A stretch of DNA of 64,000 nt from Sphingobacteriales bacterium (GCA_016200915.1 JACQDV010000032.1:25084-89083), one strand, 5' to 3'; positions 9,089 through 16,110 are shown, counted from the stretch's first letter. The notes: a model not told the origin generated them from the sequence alone. Made by a program: numbers and translations.

Positions 9089-10027
9089 ATGCAAAACTTA
9101 ATTCTTGAATTCTGGTGGTTGATCCTTTTATTCTTTGTCGTAATGAGCGGATTCTTTACCATCAACCAGGGCTTTGTTGGTGTAATTACCATGTTTGGAA
9201 AATACCGGAGAGCAGAAGGGCCCGGCTTACATTTTAAAATTCCTTTTTTAGAGCAGGTTACTAAAAAGATATCTATACAAAACCGTTCGGTTGAATTAGA
9301 ATTCCAGGCAGTAACGATGGACCAGGCCAATGTTTATTTCAAAAGCATGTTACTCTACTCGGTACAAAACCAGGAAGAGGAAACTATTAAAAGAGTAGCC
9401 TTTAAATTTATTGGCGACAGGGATTTAATGCAGGCATTAACCCGTACGATTGAAGGTTCTATCCGTGCATTTGTTGCTACTAAAAAACAAGCAGAGATAT
9501 TAGGACAAAGAAGAGAGATTGTTGAATATGTAAAAGACCAGATAGATCATACATTAGAAGAATGGGGGTATCACCTGCAGGACTTACAGATAAACGATAT
9601 CACCTTCGACCAGGCTATTATGGATAGCATGAGTAAAGTGGTTGCCTCTAATAACTTAAAAGCTGCAGCAGAAAATGAAGGACAGGCTTTATTGATCACC
9701 AAAACAAAAGCAGCCGAAGCAGAAGGTAATGCCATTAAGATAGCAGCTGAAGCAGAAAGAGAAGCAGCAAGATTAAGAGGACAGGGTGTGGCCTTATTCC
9801 GCCAGGAAGTTGCTAAGGGTATGACGGAAGCAGCCGAGCAAATGAAACAAGCCAATCTTGATACCAATGTAATTTTATTCAGCATGTGGACAGAAGCGAT
9901 TAAAAACTTTGCTGAGTTTGGTAAAGGCAATGTAATCTTCCTCGATGGCAGCAGCGAAGGAATGGAAAAAACAATGAAACAAATTCAGGCAATGATGATG
10001 AAGCCGGTAGGAAGTACTCCTCACTAA
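9089..10027 (+). CDS. SPFH/Band 7 (prohibitin-like) membrane protein
   Basis: A 312-residue stomatin/prohibitin-type protein that likely forms oligomers on the inner membrane. An N-terminal hydrophobic helix (about 5-28) anchors it; the SPFH domain follows (VGVITMFGKYRRAEGPGLHF, residues about 30-190), then an Ala/Glu-rich coiled coil (190-245). A possible TTG start lies 6 bases upstream, but the ATG at 9089 is preferred. The 3' end is partly duplicated downstream: a diverged copy of the codons for QAMMMKPV and the following bases recurs at 10212-10281. A hairpin terminator follows at 10061-10090. Confidence 0.88.
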   Translation: MQNLILEFWWLILLFFVVMSGFFTINQGFVGVITMFGKYRRAEGPGLHFKIPFLEQVTKKISIQNRSVELEFQAVTMDQANVYFKSMLLYSVQNQEEETIKRVAFKFIGDRDLMQALTRTIEGSIRAFVATKKQAEILGQRREIVEYVKDQIDHTLEEWGYHLQDLQINDITFDQAIMDSMSKVVASNNLKAAAENEGQALLITKTKAAEAEGNAIKIAAEAEREAARLRGQGVALFRQEVAKGMTEAAEQMKQANLDTNVILFSMWTEAIKNFAEFGKGNVIFLDGSSEGMEKTMKQIQAMMMKPVGSTPH

Positions 10028-10060
10028 TTCAAAAGTCAAAAGTCAAAATTCAAAATAAGT

Positions 10061-10090
10061 AAGCGGTGCTGATGAAGTGCCGCTTTTTTT
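10061..10090 (+). terminator. Rho-independent terminator after the SPFH gene
   Basis: AAGCGG...CCGCTT forms the stem, extended by a few wobble pairs, with an 8-10 base loop and a run of seven T immediately after. It begins 34 bases past the SPFH stop codon. Confidence 0.75.
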
Positions 10091-10096
10091 ATTGAG

Positions 10097-10203
10097 TCCT
10101 TGTGCCCCTTGTGCCTTCTTAGTGCACCTTGTGGTAAGCCTTCTGAATATGTAAAATGGTAAACCACAAAGAACACAAAGCATTTGCACAAGGAGCACAA
10201 AGA
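10097..10203. repeat. Fold-back repeat with CTTGTGCC / GCACAAG arms
   Basis: Two imperfectly complementary arms of about 38 bases (left arm reading CCTTGTGCCCCTTGTGCC..., right arm ...GCACAAGGAGCACAAAG) flank a short A/T-rich centre. It is non-coding and separates the two copies of the SPFH gene 3' end. It resembles the CGCAAAG-arm elements at 8887, 11178 and 56853 in style, not in exact sequence. Confidence 0.65.
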
Positions 10204-10211
10204 AGTATTTG

Positions 10212-10281
10212 CAGGCAATGATGATGAAACCGGTAGCCTCAACTCATTCATTCAAAATTTAAAATTCAACATTCAAAATAA
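10212..10281 (+). pseudogene. Duplicated 3'-end fragment of the SPFH gene
   Basis: The first 25 bases match the SPFH coding end at 9986-10010 at 24 positions, and the match continues weakly through the stop region into a shared ATTCAAAA...CATTCAAAATA-type tail. Translated, it reads QAMMMKPVASTHS instead of QAMMMKPVGSTPH. It has no start of its own and is a remnant. The stretch from 10282 to 10400 upstream of the dismutase gene shows nothing else recognisable. Confidence 0.65.
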
Positions 10282-10400
10282 AAGCAGCGCATGCAAATGT
10301 GTTTTAATTGTTAAGACAGAATAGCTTTTGATTTGCCGTAGCTTTATTAAGTAACTTCATTCATCCAACCAACATTTCTCTCATTCAATAAACCAACTAT

Positions 10401-11126
10401 ATGAACCGTAAACAATTTTTATCTGCAAGTGGTGTACTCGCAGCAACCAGCATACTGCCAACTAATTCAGTGCTGGCACAACATTATGATGATAACGGGC
10501 TGGATAAACTCACCGATAAAGATGGCAATTTTCAACACCTGCCTTTGCCATACAATAAAAATTTCCTGGAACCATATATGGATGAAGAAACCGTTTATCT
10601 GCATTACACCTTTCATCATGGTGGTGCTGTAAAAGCAGCTAATGGTGATCTGCAAAAAATAAGAAAGGCCATGGATGACAATACACTGGAAACAGTAGAT
10701 TACTGGACAAAGAAATTATCCTATCATTTCTCTTCCCATGTACTGCATACCATTTTCTGGACCAATCTTACCAATAAAAAAACTGATCCTTCCGGTGAAC
10801 TGATGAAACGTATTGAAAAAGATTTTGGCAGCTACGATAAATTAAAAGGATATCTCGCCAAAACATCTAAAGATGTGGATGGGAATGGATGGGGAATACT
10901 CGGTTATCAGCCATACTCCGATAAACTCACCGTAATGCAATGCGAAAATCATGAACGGTTAACACAATGGGGAGTTATTCCCTTACTGGTGGTAGATGTA
11001 TGGGAGCATGCCTACTATCTTAAATACAAAAACAAAAGAGCTGATTTTGTAGACACCATGTTCCAGATCATTAACTGGGATAACGTAGCCGATCGATTAA
11101 ACACAGCAACAAAATTTTCCATGTAA
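10401..11126 (+). CDS. Exported Fe/Mn-type superoxide dismutase
   Basis: A 241-residue member of the Fe/Mn SOD family with an N-terminal export signal ending near Ala26; NRKQFL is reminiscent of a Tat motif but lacks the double Arg. By alignment with E. coli SodA the four metal ligands are kept: His68, His116 (in HTIFW), Asp199 and His203 (in DVWEHAYYL). Two second-shell positions differ: the gate Tyr34 position is Ala76 and the Gln146 position is His184. Export to the periplasm would make it a defence against extracellular superoxide. Metal preference cannot be read with certainty, and the missing Tyr could change activity. Confidence 0.88.
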   Translation: MNRKQFLSASGVLAATSILPTNSVLAQHYDDNGLDKLTDKDGNFQHLPLPYNKNFLEPYMDEETVYLHYTFHHGGAVKAANGDLQKIRKAMDDNTLETVDYWTKKLSYHFSSHVLHTIFWTNLTNKKTDPSGELMKRIEKDFGSYDKLKGYLAKTSKDVDGNGWGILGYQPYSDKLTVMQCENHERLTQWGVIPLLVVDVWEHAYYLKYKNKRADFVDTMFQIINWDNVADRLNTATKFSM

Positions 11127-11177
11127 GCAATCTGCATCAATTCAACATTCAAAATAAAGAGGCTATCTCAAAAGATT

Positions 11178-11271
11178 TTCTCGCAAAGGAGCTAAGGAAG
11201 CAAAGGCCGCAGTGCTGTGAGTACTATCATTCTTCATTGCGCCGCTCTTCACTTTGCGATCTTTGCGTGAA
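11178..11271. repeat. Fold-back repeat with TTCTCGCAAAGG / CTTTGCGTGAA arms
   Basis: An imperfect inverted repeat fills much of the 311-bp gap between the dismutase and exbB genes. The arms (CTCGCAAAGGAGC... and ...GATCTTTGCGTGA) are related to the inner arms of the family-2 elements at 8887-9023 and 56853-56975. Non-coding. Confidence 0.6.
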
Positions 11272-11410
11272 TGTATTTAATGAATTTACACCCCGCTTTT
11301 CTTTTTGCATTTTTATAACACAGTAAAACGCTGTTCTTTCGTTCTATGGCGGGATTTTTGGCTTTCAAGATTAATTTTACCATCAACACGGTTAAAAGCA
11401 CTGATTGATT

Positions 11411-11418
11411 TACATTTG
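11411..11418 (+). promoter_or_regulatory. Bacteroidota -7 box TACATTTG upstream of exbB
   Basis: Matches the TAnnTTTG consensus recognised by the Bacteroidota housekeeping sigma factor and lies 19 bases before the ATG. No clear -33 TTTG partner was found. Confidence 0.45.
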
Positions 11419-11437
11419 TCAATAAACTTACACCCAC

Positions 11438-12130
11438 ATGAAGTTTTTTTTATTGCAGGTAGTGGCCGACTCATTACAAAAAGCAGGTGAATCCGCCGCC
11501 GGAACAGGCAAGGAGTTAAGCATGCTGGATTTGCTGATGAAGGGCGGCTGGATCATGATCCCTCTCTTATTACTCAGTCTCATTGCCGTGTATGTGTTTG
11601 TAGAAAGATGGATGGCTATTAAAAAAGCCTCCCAGATCGATGAGAATTTTATGAACATCATCCGGGATCATATTGTGACCGGTAATGTAACTGCCGCCCG
11701 TTCGCTGGCCAAGAACACCAATAACCCGGTGGCCCGTATTATTGATAAAGGACTGCAGCGTATTGGTAAACCCATTGAAGCTATTGAAAAAAGCATGGAG
11801 AATGTGGGCAAATTAGAAGTATATAAATTAGAAAAGAATACAGGAGCTTTATCTGTTATCAGCGGTATTGCGCCGATGTTTGGATTCCTGGGTACCATTG
11901 TAGGGATGGTGCAGTTGTTTATGAAGATCAATATTACTAATGAATATAACCTGGCCATCATCTCCGGTGGTATCTATACCAAGATGGTGACCAGTGCGGT
12001 GGGATTGATCATTGGTTTGATGGCCTATGTAGCTTACAATTATCTCAACTCACAGATCAATAAAACCGTGAACAAGATGGAAAGTGCCAGCGCCGAGTTT
12101 ATTGATACCCTGTACCAGCCGACGCACTAG
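11438..12130 (+). CDS. exbB: MotA/TolQ/ExbB proton channel family protein
   Basis: A 230-residue inner-membrane protein with three membrane helices: about 33-53 (GGWIMIPLLLLSLIAVYVF), about 140-163 (SGIAPMFGFLGTIVGMVQLF) and about 175-200 (TSAVGLIIGLMAYVAYNYL). The conserved SGIAPMFGFLGTVxGM core identifies the ExbB/TolQ family. With ExbD it would use the proton motive force to energise TonB-dependent outer-membrane transport, or Tol function. The exbD gene follows after 220 bases that contain a tandem repeat; no tonB gene is next to the pair. Confidence 0.88.
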   Translation: MKFFLLQVVADSLQKAGESAAGTGKELSMLDLLMKGGWIMIPLLLLSLIAVYVFVERWMAIKKASQIDENFMNIIRDHIVTGNVTAARSLAKNTNNPVARIIDKGLQRIGKPIEAIEKSMENVGKLEVYKLEKNTGALSVISGIAPMFGFLGTIVGMVQLFMKINITNEYNLAIISGGIYTKMVTSAVGLIIGLMAYVAYNYLNSQINKTVNKMESASAEFIDTLYQPTH

Positions 12131-12164
12131 AAGAAAGTTGACAGTTGACAGTGGGCAGTTGACA

Positions 12165-12270
12165 GGAAGAATGAATAAGAGTTGACCGATGACCGTTGAC
12201 AGTTGACAGGAAGAATGAATAAGAGTTGACCGATGACCGTTGGCCGTTGACCGGAAGAATGAATGAATAA
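12165..12270. repeat. Tandem repeat, 44-bp unit, about 2.4 copies
   Basis: Two consecutive 44-base units (12165-12208 and 12209-12252) beginning GGAAGAATGAATAAGAGTTG are nearly identical, followed by a partial third. The unit is built from GTTGACAG/GTTGACCG motifs that also occur just upstream (12135-12164) and at 43078-43128. It lies between exbB and exbD and is not coding. Confidence 0.8.
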
Positions 12271-12315
12271 AGTATAAAAGAAAAATAGTAGCGGAGGTTT
12301 TGTAACCACAAACCA

Positions 12316-12332
12316 TCCCGCCTTAGGCGGGA
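12316..12332. repeat. 17-bp palindrome with 7-bp direct repeats, upstream of exbD
   Basis: TCCCGCC-TTA-GGCGGGA, flanked directly by CAAACCA at 12309-12315 and again at 12333-12339. The arrangement is the same as for the palindrome in the hydrolase gene at 3229. Confidence 0.7.
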
Positions 12333-12350
12333 CAAACCACAAACCCCACC

Positions 12351-12749
12351 ATGAATTTCAGAAAACGATTAAAAGAGAAGCCGGAATTACATACCAGTGC
12401 ACTGAATGATATATTGTTCATTCTGCTGCTGTTCTTTTTAATTGTTTCTACCCTGGCCAATCCCAATATTGTAAAGGTGAATACACCCAAGGGGAAGAGT
12501 GACAGTAAGGCCAAACAAAGTATTGTAGTGTCTATTGATAATAAACATACTATTTACATAGGGCAAAAGCCGGTGCCTTTATTTGCCATTGACAGTTTGC
12601 TGAAAGAAGCAACTAAGAAGATGGGAATAGATACACCGGTAATTACTATTAATGCCGATACCTCTGCCATGTATGGCGAATTCTTTAAAGTGCTGAATGC
12701 TGCTAAAAAAGCCGGGGCCAAGGTTACGGCGAATGTTACGGCGAATTGA
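12351..12749 (+). CDS. exbD: ExbD/TolR biopolymer transport protein
   Basis: A 132-residue protein with a short cytoplasmic start, one membrane helix (about 20-42, DILFILLLFFLIVSTL) carrying the conserved Asp that takes part in proton transfer, and a periplasmic domain ending VLNAAKKAGAKV. This is the usual ExbD size. It pairs with exbB upstream. The last 62 codons and about 15 bases beyond the stop are repeated at 13676-13874 with roughly 95% identity, in the same orientation. Confidence 0.88.
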   Translation: MNFRKRLKEKPELHTSALNDILFILLLFFLIVSTLANPNIVKVNTPKGKSDSKAKQSIVVSIDNKHTIYIGQKPVPLFAIDSLLKEATKKMGIDTPVITINADTSAMYGEFFKVLNAAKKAGAKVTANVTAN

Positions 12750-12882
12750 GTTTTTTTCTTTGCTTTTATTGAACCAACTTATGCAACTTGCCGAAGTTTC
12801 TTTTCGGGAGTTAAATTGTAACATTGGAGCTGCAGCAATTGAACTCCTGATACCGGCATGTGGTTCGTCTGCAATTTTTTGG

Positions 12883-13071
12883 TCAGACTAAAACTTTTCT
12901 GTTGCGTTTGCCTGAAGTACGTTCTTTTGCAATAGTTTTTTTTATTGGCATTTTTCGCCCTGTTGCTTTGTAATAAGCAATTATTTCACTTATCCTTTTT
13001 CTCTCAGCTGCTGTCAAAGGTTTTGGGTCAACAAAAAAGTCAACTCCGGTAGGTTCTTTTATATAGCCCAT
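12883..13071 (-). CDS. Small basic protein, 62 aa, second gene of a two-gene cassette
   Basis: Not recognised as a named family. The N-terminal half reads GVDFFVDPKPLTAAERKRISEII and the C-terminal half is strongly basic (KKTIAKERTSGKRNRKVLV). It starts with ATG, 12 bases downstream of the larger gene on the same strand, so the two form an operon. Small acidic or basic partners in such pairs are often antitoxins, but the order (large gene first) and the sequence do not prove that here. The whole cassette lies between two copies of the exbD 3' end. Confidence 0.55.
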   Translation of the reverse strand: MGYIKEPTGVDFFVDPKPLTAAERKRISEIIAYYKATGRKMPIKKTIAKERTSGKRNRKVLV

Positions 13072-13083
13072 AATCTTTAAGTT

Positions 13084-13611
13084 TTAAGCAGGAAAATATT
13101 TTTTAATTAGTTTAAGTGCTTCCTGAGGGAAGATTATCATTTTTTGCCCGCCTATATGCGTCGCTCCCAAAGTTCTTTCATAATGTTCAATTAACTTCGT
13201 CTTGGATGTAAAAGAAATGAAACCCTGATAACCTTTGTCCCATGATATTTTACAGGTAAAGGCAAATAAATTACCCGGAACTCCTTCATAAAGTTTATTT
13301 CTGCCTAAATTAAAAGGAGCACTTTCAATCAGGTGTAAATAGAAGTGGTCATTGTAATCGCTAATACTCAAAAGCCCCTGAACAATATCAGGATTATTTC
13401 TTATTGTAAGTTTAAAAAGCTGCCTGTCGGTCAACTTAAATTCACCTGCCCAATTAAAAAGCCATCCGTTCTTTCTCGTCGTAACCTTTAAATCCGTTTT
13501 TGTTACGGGGTGAACATCGGTGGGAAAACTGTCGCCTGAAATAGTATTGATAATGCTATTTGTTAGCCTGTCAATCTCAATTCCTAAATGATATTTGCTG
13601 TGTTTTACCAC
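13084..13611 (-). CDS. Unknown protein, 175 aa, first gene of a two-gene cassette
   Basis: I do not firmly recognise it. The last 60 residues (FTCKISWDKGYQGFISF, then KTKLIEHYERTLGA and a hydrophobic strand) have the look of the end of a GNAT-type N-acetyltransferase, where a Lys-Gly-x-Gly strand is followed by a helix and a final Tyr-rich segment; the N-terminal half is unassigned. The start is GTG at 13611, and a good -7 box lies only 5 bases before it, which would make the message nearly leaderless. It is transcribed toward exbD, opposite to the flanking exbD copies. Confidence 0.6.
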   Translation of the reverse strand: MVKHSKYHLGIEIDRLTNSIINTISGDSFPTDVHPVTKTDLKVTTRKNGWLFNWAGEFKLTDRQLFKLTIRNNPDIVQGLLSISDYNDHFYLHLIESAPFNLGRNKLYEGVPGNLFAFTCKISWDKGYQGFISFTSKTKLIEHYERTLGATHIGGQKMIIFPQEALKLIKKYFPA

Positions 13612-13615
13612 CTTT

Positions 13616-13623
13616 CAAATATA
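13616..13623 (-). promoter_or_regulatory. -7 box TATATTTG of the cassette
   Basis: On the minus strand this is an exact TAnnTTTG match just ahead of the GTG start at 13611. It suggests that the cassette carries its own promoter and gives a transcript with almost no leader. Confidence 0.4.
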
Positions 13624-13675
13624 CGAAATGTGTCGTTATAAATCAGGCTTGATGCAGCAAAGAACAGGAGACAGG

Positions 13676-13874
13676 AAAAGCCGGTGCCTTTATTTGCTAT
13701 TGACAGTTTGCTGAAAGAAGCTACTAAGAAGATGGGAATAGATACACCGGTAATTACGATTAATGCCGATACGGCTGCCATGTATGGCGAATTCTTTAAA
13801 GTGCTGAATGCTGCTAAAAAAGCCGGGGCTAAGGTTGCGGCGAATGTTAGTGCGAATTGAGGTTTTTCTTTGCT
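13676..13874 (+). pseudogene. Second copy of the exbD 3' end (no start)
   Basis: The stretch matches 12565-12763 with about nine differences in the 185 coding bases, at a constant offset of 1111. Five of the nine changes are silent and the rest give mild replacements (Ser to Ala, Thr to Ala, Thr to Ser), as expected when both copies came from functional genes. Upstream the frame runs into a stop (13639-13641) without an ATG, so this copy is a headless fragment. Confidence 0.85.
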
Positions 13875-13890
13875 ATAAGTTTACCTTTCT

Positions 13891-14364
13891 CTATCGATTT
13901 AATAGCTGCTTTAATTGTTTATAGCTATCAACAGGGAATTCAAATAAATGCCATTTTTCTTTATACTCTGCAAGTGAAAGCCGATCTAATAAGCTATCAA
14001 TTCCAAAACAGACAACTGAAATAAAATTAGCCAGTATGTTGATGTCAGAATAAATAAGTTCTTTTCTGCTTGTTGTTTGATAAGCTTTACTTATTTCTTC
14101 CCATTCATCAGACCAAAATATTTCAATTTTCACAGTGTCTTTATCTTGCTTTGAAATTATTAAGGAATGTTCTCCTGGCTCTTCTGCGAAAATTATTTTT
14201 TCTATATCTGATTGGTTATTAATTAACCTGCAAAGTCCCTCAATTAAGTCTGATAATGGGTCACTCAAATACGAAAAATCAAATCTGATATTTTGTTTAT
14301 CGTTAGTGAAGAATACTTCCGCCCAACCTGTTCCGGTCAAGTAATAATTGAAGTTTGTTGTCAT
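13891..14364 (-). CDS. Hypothetical protein, 157 aa
   Basis: No family recognised. It is a soluble, acidic protein with a Tyr/Phe/Trp-rich mixed alpha/beta pattern (YYLTGTGWAEVFF at the start, KIEIFWSDEWEEI in the middle), of the kind seen in bacterial immunity proteins, but no toxin gene is next to it. It starts with ATG and lies just beyond the exbD fragment, at the beginning of a gene-poor accessory stretch. Confidence 0.55.
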   Translation of the reverse strand: MTTNFNYYLTGTGWAEVFFTNDKQNIRFDFSYLSDPLSDLIEGLCRLINNQSDIEKIIFAEEPGEHSLIISKQDKDTVKIEIFWSDEWEEISKAYQTTSRKELIYSDINILANFISVVCFGIDSLLDRLSLAEYKEKWHLFEFPVDSYKQLKQLLNR

Positions 14365-14464
14365 TTAGTAATAGCGAATTTATTTTCTTTCTCCGTAGTG
14401 TCTCCCTGGGAGCATTTTACATGGCCGGGGACACTTCGGCATCAGGGAACAATGGTACAATATT

Positions 14465-14989
14465 TCAACTAAAGTATTTCAATGCCGCAGGGTCGGCTGA
14501 GCCAGACCCTGAGGGGATAGTGAAGATTTCTGCAGAGAAAGGAACCTGATTATTTTTCTGATCTAATTTTAAATCCATAGCAGCTATTACTTGCCATTTA
14601 TTGTTTCTATAAATCCAGGTATCTGTCCACACACTTTTTGTACTTGTTGAATCAGAAAATTTTGTCCAGGTTTCTCCTCCCTGCGCAATGGCAGTAGTTC
14701 CGTAAAATTTTATTTTTATATTATAAGCTTCGGCAGTATATAAATGAGCAGCTTCCACAGCCTCCCGTATCAATGTTTGTTTATCGTATGTTTTGCCTTT
14801 TGAATTCATACCAATAAAATCGTCTGCCATTATCATCTTAATAGCTGATGTATCGCCAATGACAATTGCCTGTGCCCATGCTTTTTCCGATGTTGTTATG
14901 AAATTACCGGCTTCTGTATAATCAATCTTCTGTGAACAGGAGAAAGAGAACACAATTATAAAAAGTAATATGAGATTTTTCTTTGCCAT
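14465..14989 (-). CDS. DUF4440 / NTF2-like lipoprotein
   Basis: A 174-residue protein with a lipoprotein signal (FIIVFSFSCSQ, Cys at about 18) and a SnoaL/NTF2-like cone domain (about 32-145): AWAQAIVIGDTSAIKMIMADDF, then TDTWIYRNNKWQVIAAMD. Members of this fold are small-molecule binders or enzymes; no catalytic residue can be named. The last 28 residues after the domain have no family match and end in LKYFS; that end and its surroundings recur at 15373-15398, so the tail may come from a rearrangement. Confidence 0.75.
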   Translation of the reverse strand: MAKKNLILLFIIVFSFSCSQKIDYTEAGNFITTSEKAWAQAIVIGDTSAIKMIMADDFIGMNSKGKTYDKQTLIREAVEAAHLYTAEAYNIKIKFYGTTAIAQGGETWTKFSDSTSTKSVWTDTWIYRNNKWQVIAAMDLKLDQKNNQVPFSAEIFTIPSGSGSADPAALKYFS

Positions 14990-15533
14990 AATAATACTAT
15001 AAATGCAAATTAATGTTTTGTTGCTGATGCCGTGCTGTATCAGCCTTATAAATATTCTTTATTTGCGCAAAGCGGTGGTATTGTCGTAATGTTTAAATTC
15101 TTTCTGCAACTCAACCAAAAGGAGCATCACCAATATTACTTTAGCAGAGTTTACAGTAGCACACAGCTAAATCAGGGAACAAACCGAATTCGTGCTGTAT
15201 ATCGAATTCGGGGGCCTTTTCTTTGTAACTTTCTGTCGCCTGTCCCGCATAGTTGCGGGAGCCAAACAAAAGAAAGTTAAGCGGAGTGCTTGCATACAAG
15301 AGAATCAGCCATTACTTATACTTTCACAATTGTGGCATTATTTCGGCAGGTGAGGGCACCAGCCGATAAGTGCAATATTTCAACTAAAATATTTCAATAC
15401 ATCCCAACCCAAAAAGTTTTATCTTTTGATGATAGTTCCAATTGTATTCATGATCTTTTTGCAATAAGAGTTACAATCAACTCAAAAATAAGAGAAAATT
15501 TTTGCTCCCAATTAAGTTGGGCTGTAAACAAAA
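14990..15533. other. Gene-poor accessory stretch
   Basis: No gene is convincing here. Visible items are an inverted repeat CCGAATTCG...CGAATTCGG (15184-15211), a TCCCGCA-TAGT-TGCGGGA palindrome (15243-15260), and a 26-base repeat (15373-15398) differing at one base from 14458-14483 at the end of the DUF4440 gene. Short open frames on the plus strand have Cys/Ser-rich, unfamiliar translations and no start signals. Confidence 0.5.
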
Positions 15534-15668
15534 CTATCTGATTGGTTCATCATTTAAGAACACCGTACCGGTATTATATTTCCTTACTTCTAAAAGTTTC
15601 AATTTGTTAATACTCATTTGTTGAGTAAAAAGACTTCTGCCTCCTCCATTCAACACCGGGCAAAGTTC
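15534..15668 (-). pseudogene. Remnant of a RibD C-terminal / dihydrofolate reductase-like gene
   Basis: On the minus strand a headless open frame ends at 15534 and reads ...ELCPVLNGGGRSLFTQQ, then KLKLLEVRKYNTGTVFL, the standard last strand-helix-strand unit of the RibD_C / dihydrofolate reductase superfamily in Bacteroidota (P-x-x-x-GGGR-x-LF ... LKLLE...). The frame closes upstream without a start or the nucleotide-binding N-terminus. It is a decayed 3' end in the same gene-poor stretch. Confidence 0.6.
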
Positions 15669-15707
15669 TCTATTCTGTTTATAACGTATCTTAATGATAA
15701 GACCGTA

Positions 15708-16046
15708 TCATTTTATTTTTTTGCGGGTAATTATTTTGCTGAGCAGGAAATGAAGAATCAATGCCATGACTGTCCAGTACACAGTAAAAACTATTGGCAA
15801 AAGAGGTGGAGGAGGATCAGGGTCCTGACCTAAAACCGTCAGTGGACCAATCATAATAAACTTAATGGGATATATAATGTGAGCCAGCATATTTTTCCAG
15901 GCCACAGGCGATCCCATTCCCGGGAACCACTCACCATTTACAGGCCAGCATTGCACTTTGGGTGCTAAAAGCGAATTAGTGATAAACTGAAATGCAAAAG
16001 CGGAGATGAGGAAGATAATAATGAATCTTGTTCTTGAAATCTTCAT
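15708..16046 (-). CDS. Small membrane protein, 112 aa
   Basis: Two or three hydrophobic segments (about 8-27, 50-72, 82-103) with a Pro-rich loop QDPDPPPPLLP. The N-terminus (MKISRTRFIIIFLISAFAF) is basic then hydrophobic. No family recognised. Orientation and an ATG start support a real gene, but there is no operon partner. Confidence 0.5.
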   Translation of the reverse strand: MKISRTRFIIIFLISAFAFQFITNSLLAPKVQCWPVNGEWFPGMGSPVAWKNMLAHIIYPIKFIMIGPLTVLGQDPDPPPPLLPIVFTVYWTVMALILHFLLSKIITRKKIK

Positions 16047-16110
16047 GCGGCTGAGTTTTACACTATTTTAAAAGTATGTTGTATTTCAAAATAAAATTTA
16101 ATACTCAGTT

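Noticed and set aside
12135..12270. A CRISPR-like array between exbB and exbD
   Set aside because: The 44-base units follow each other without spacers, number about 2.4, and are made of GTTGACAG motifs. It is a plain tandem repeat.
12883..13611. The exbD-flanked cassette as an insertion sequence
   Set aside because: Neither gene resembles a transposase, and no inverted repeats were found at its borders. The boundaries are the gene-end copies instead.
15032..15541. Two small plus-strand open frames as genes
   Set aside because: Translations are Ser/Cys/Pro-rich with no recognisable pattern, no start signal is seen, and one contains inverted-repeat DNA (CCGAATTCG). The minus strand carries a better explanation for the neighbouring part.
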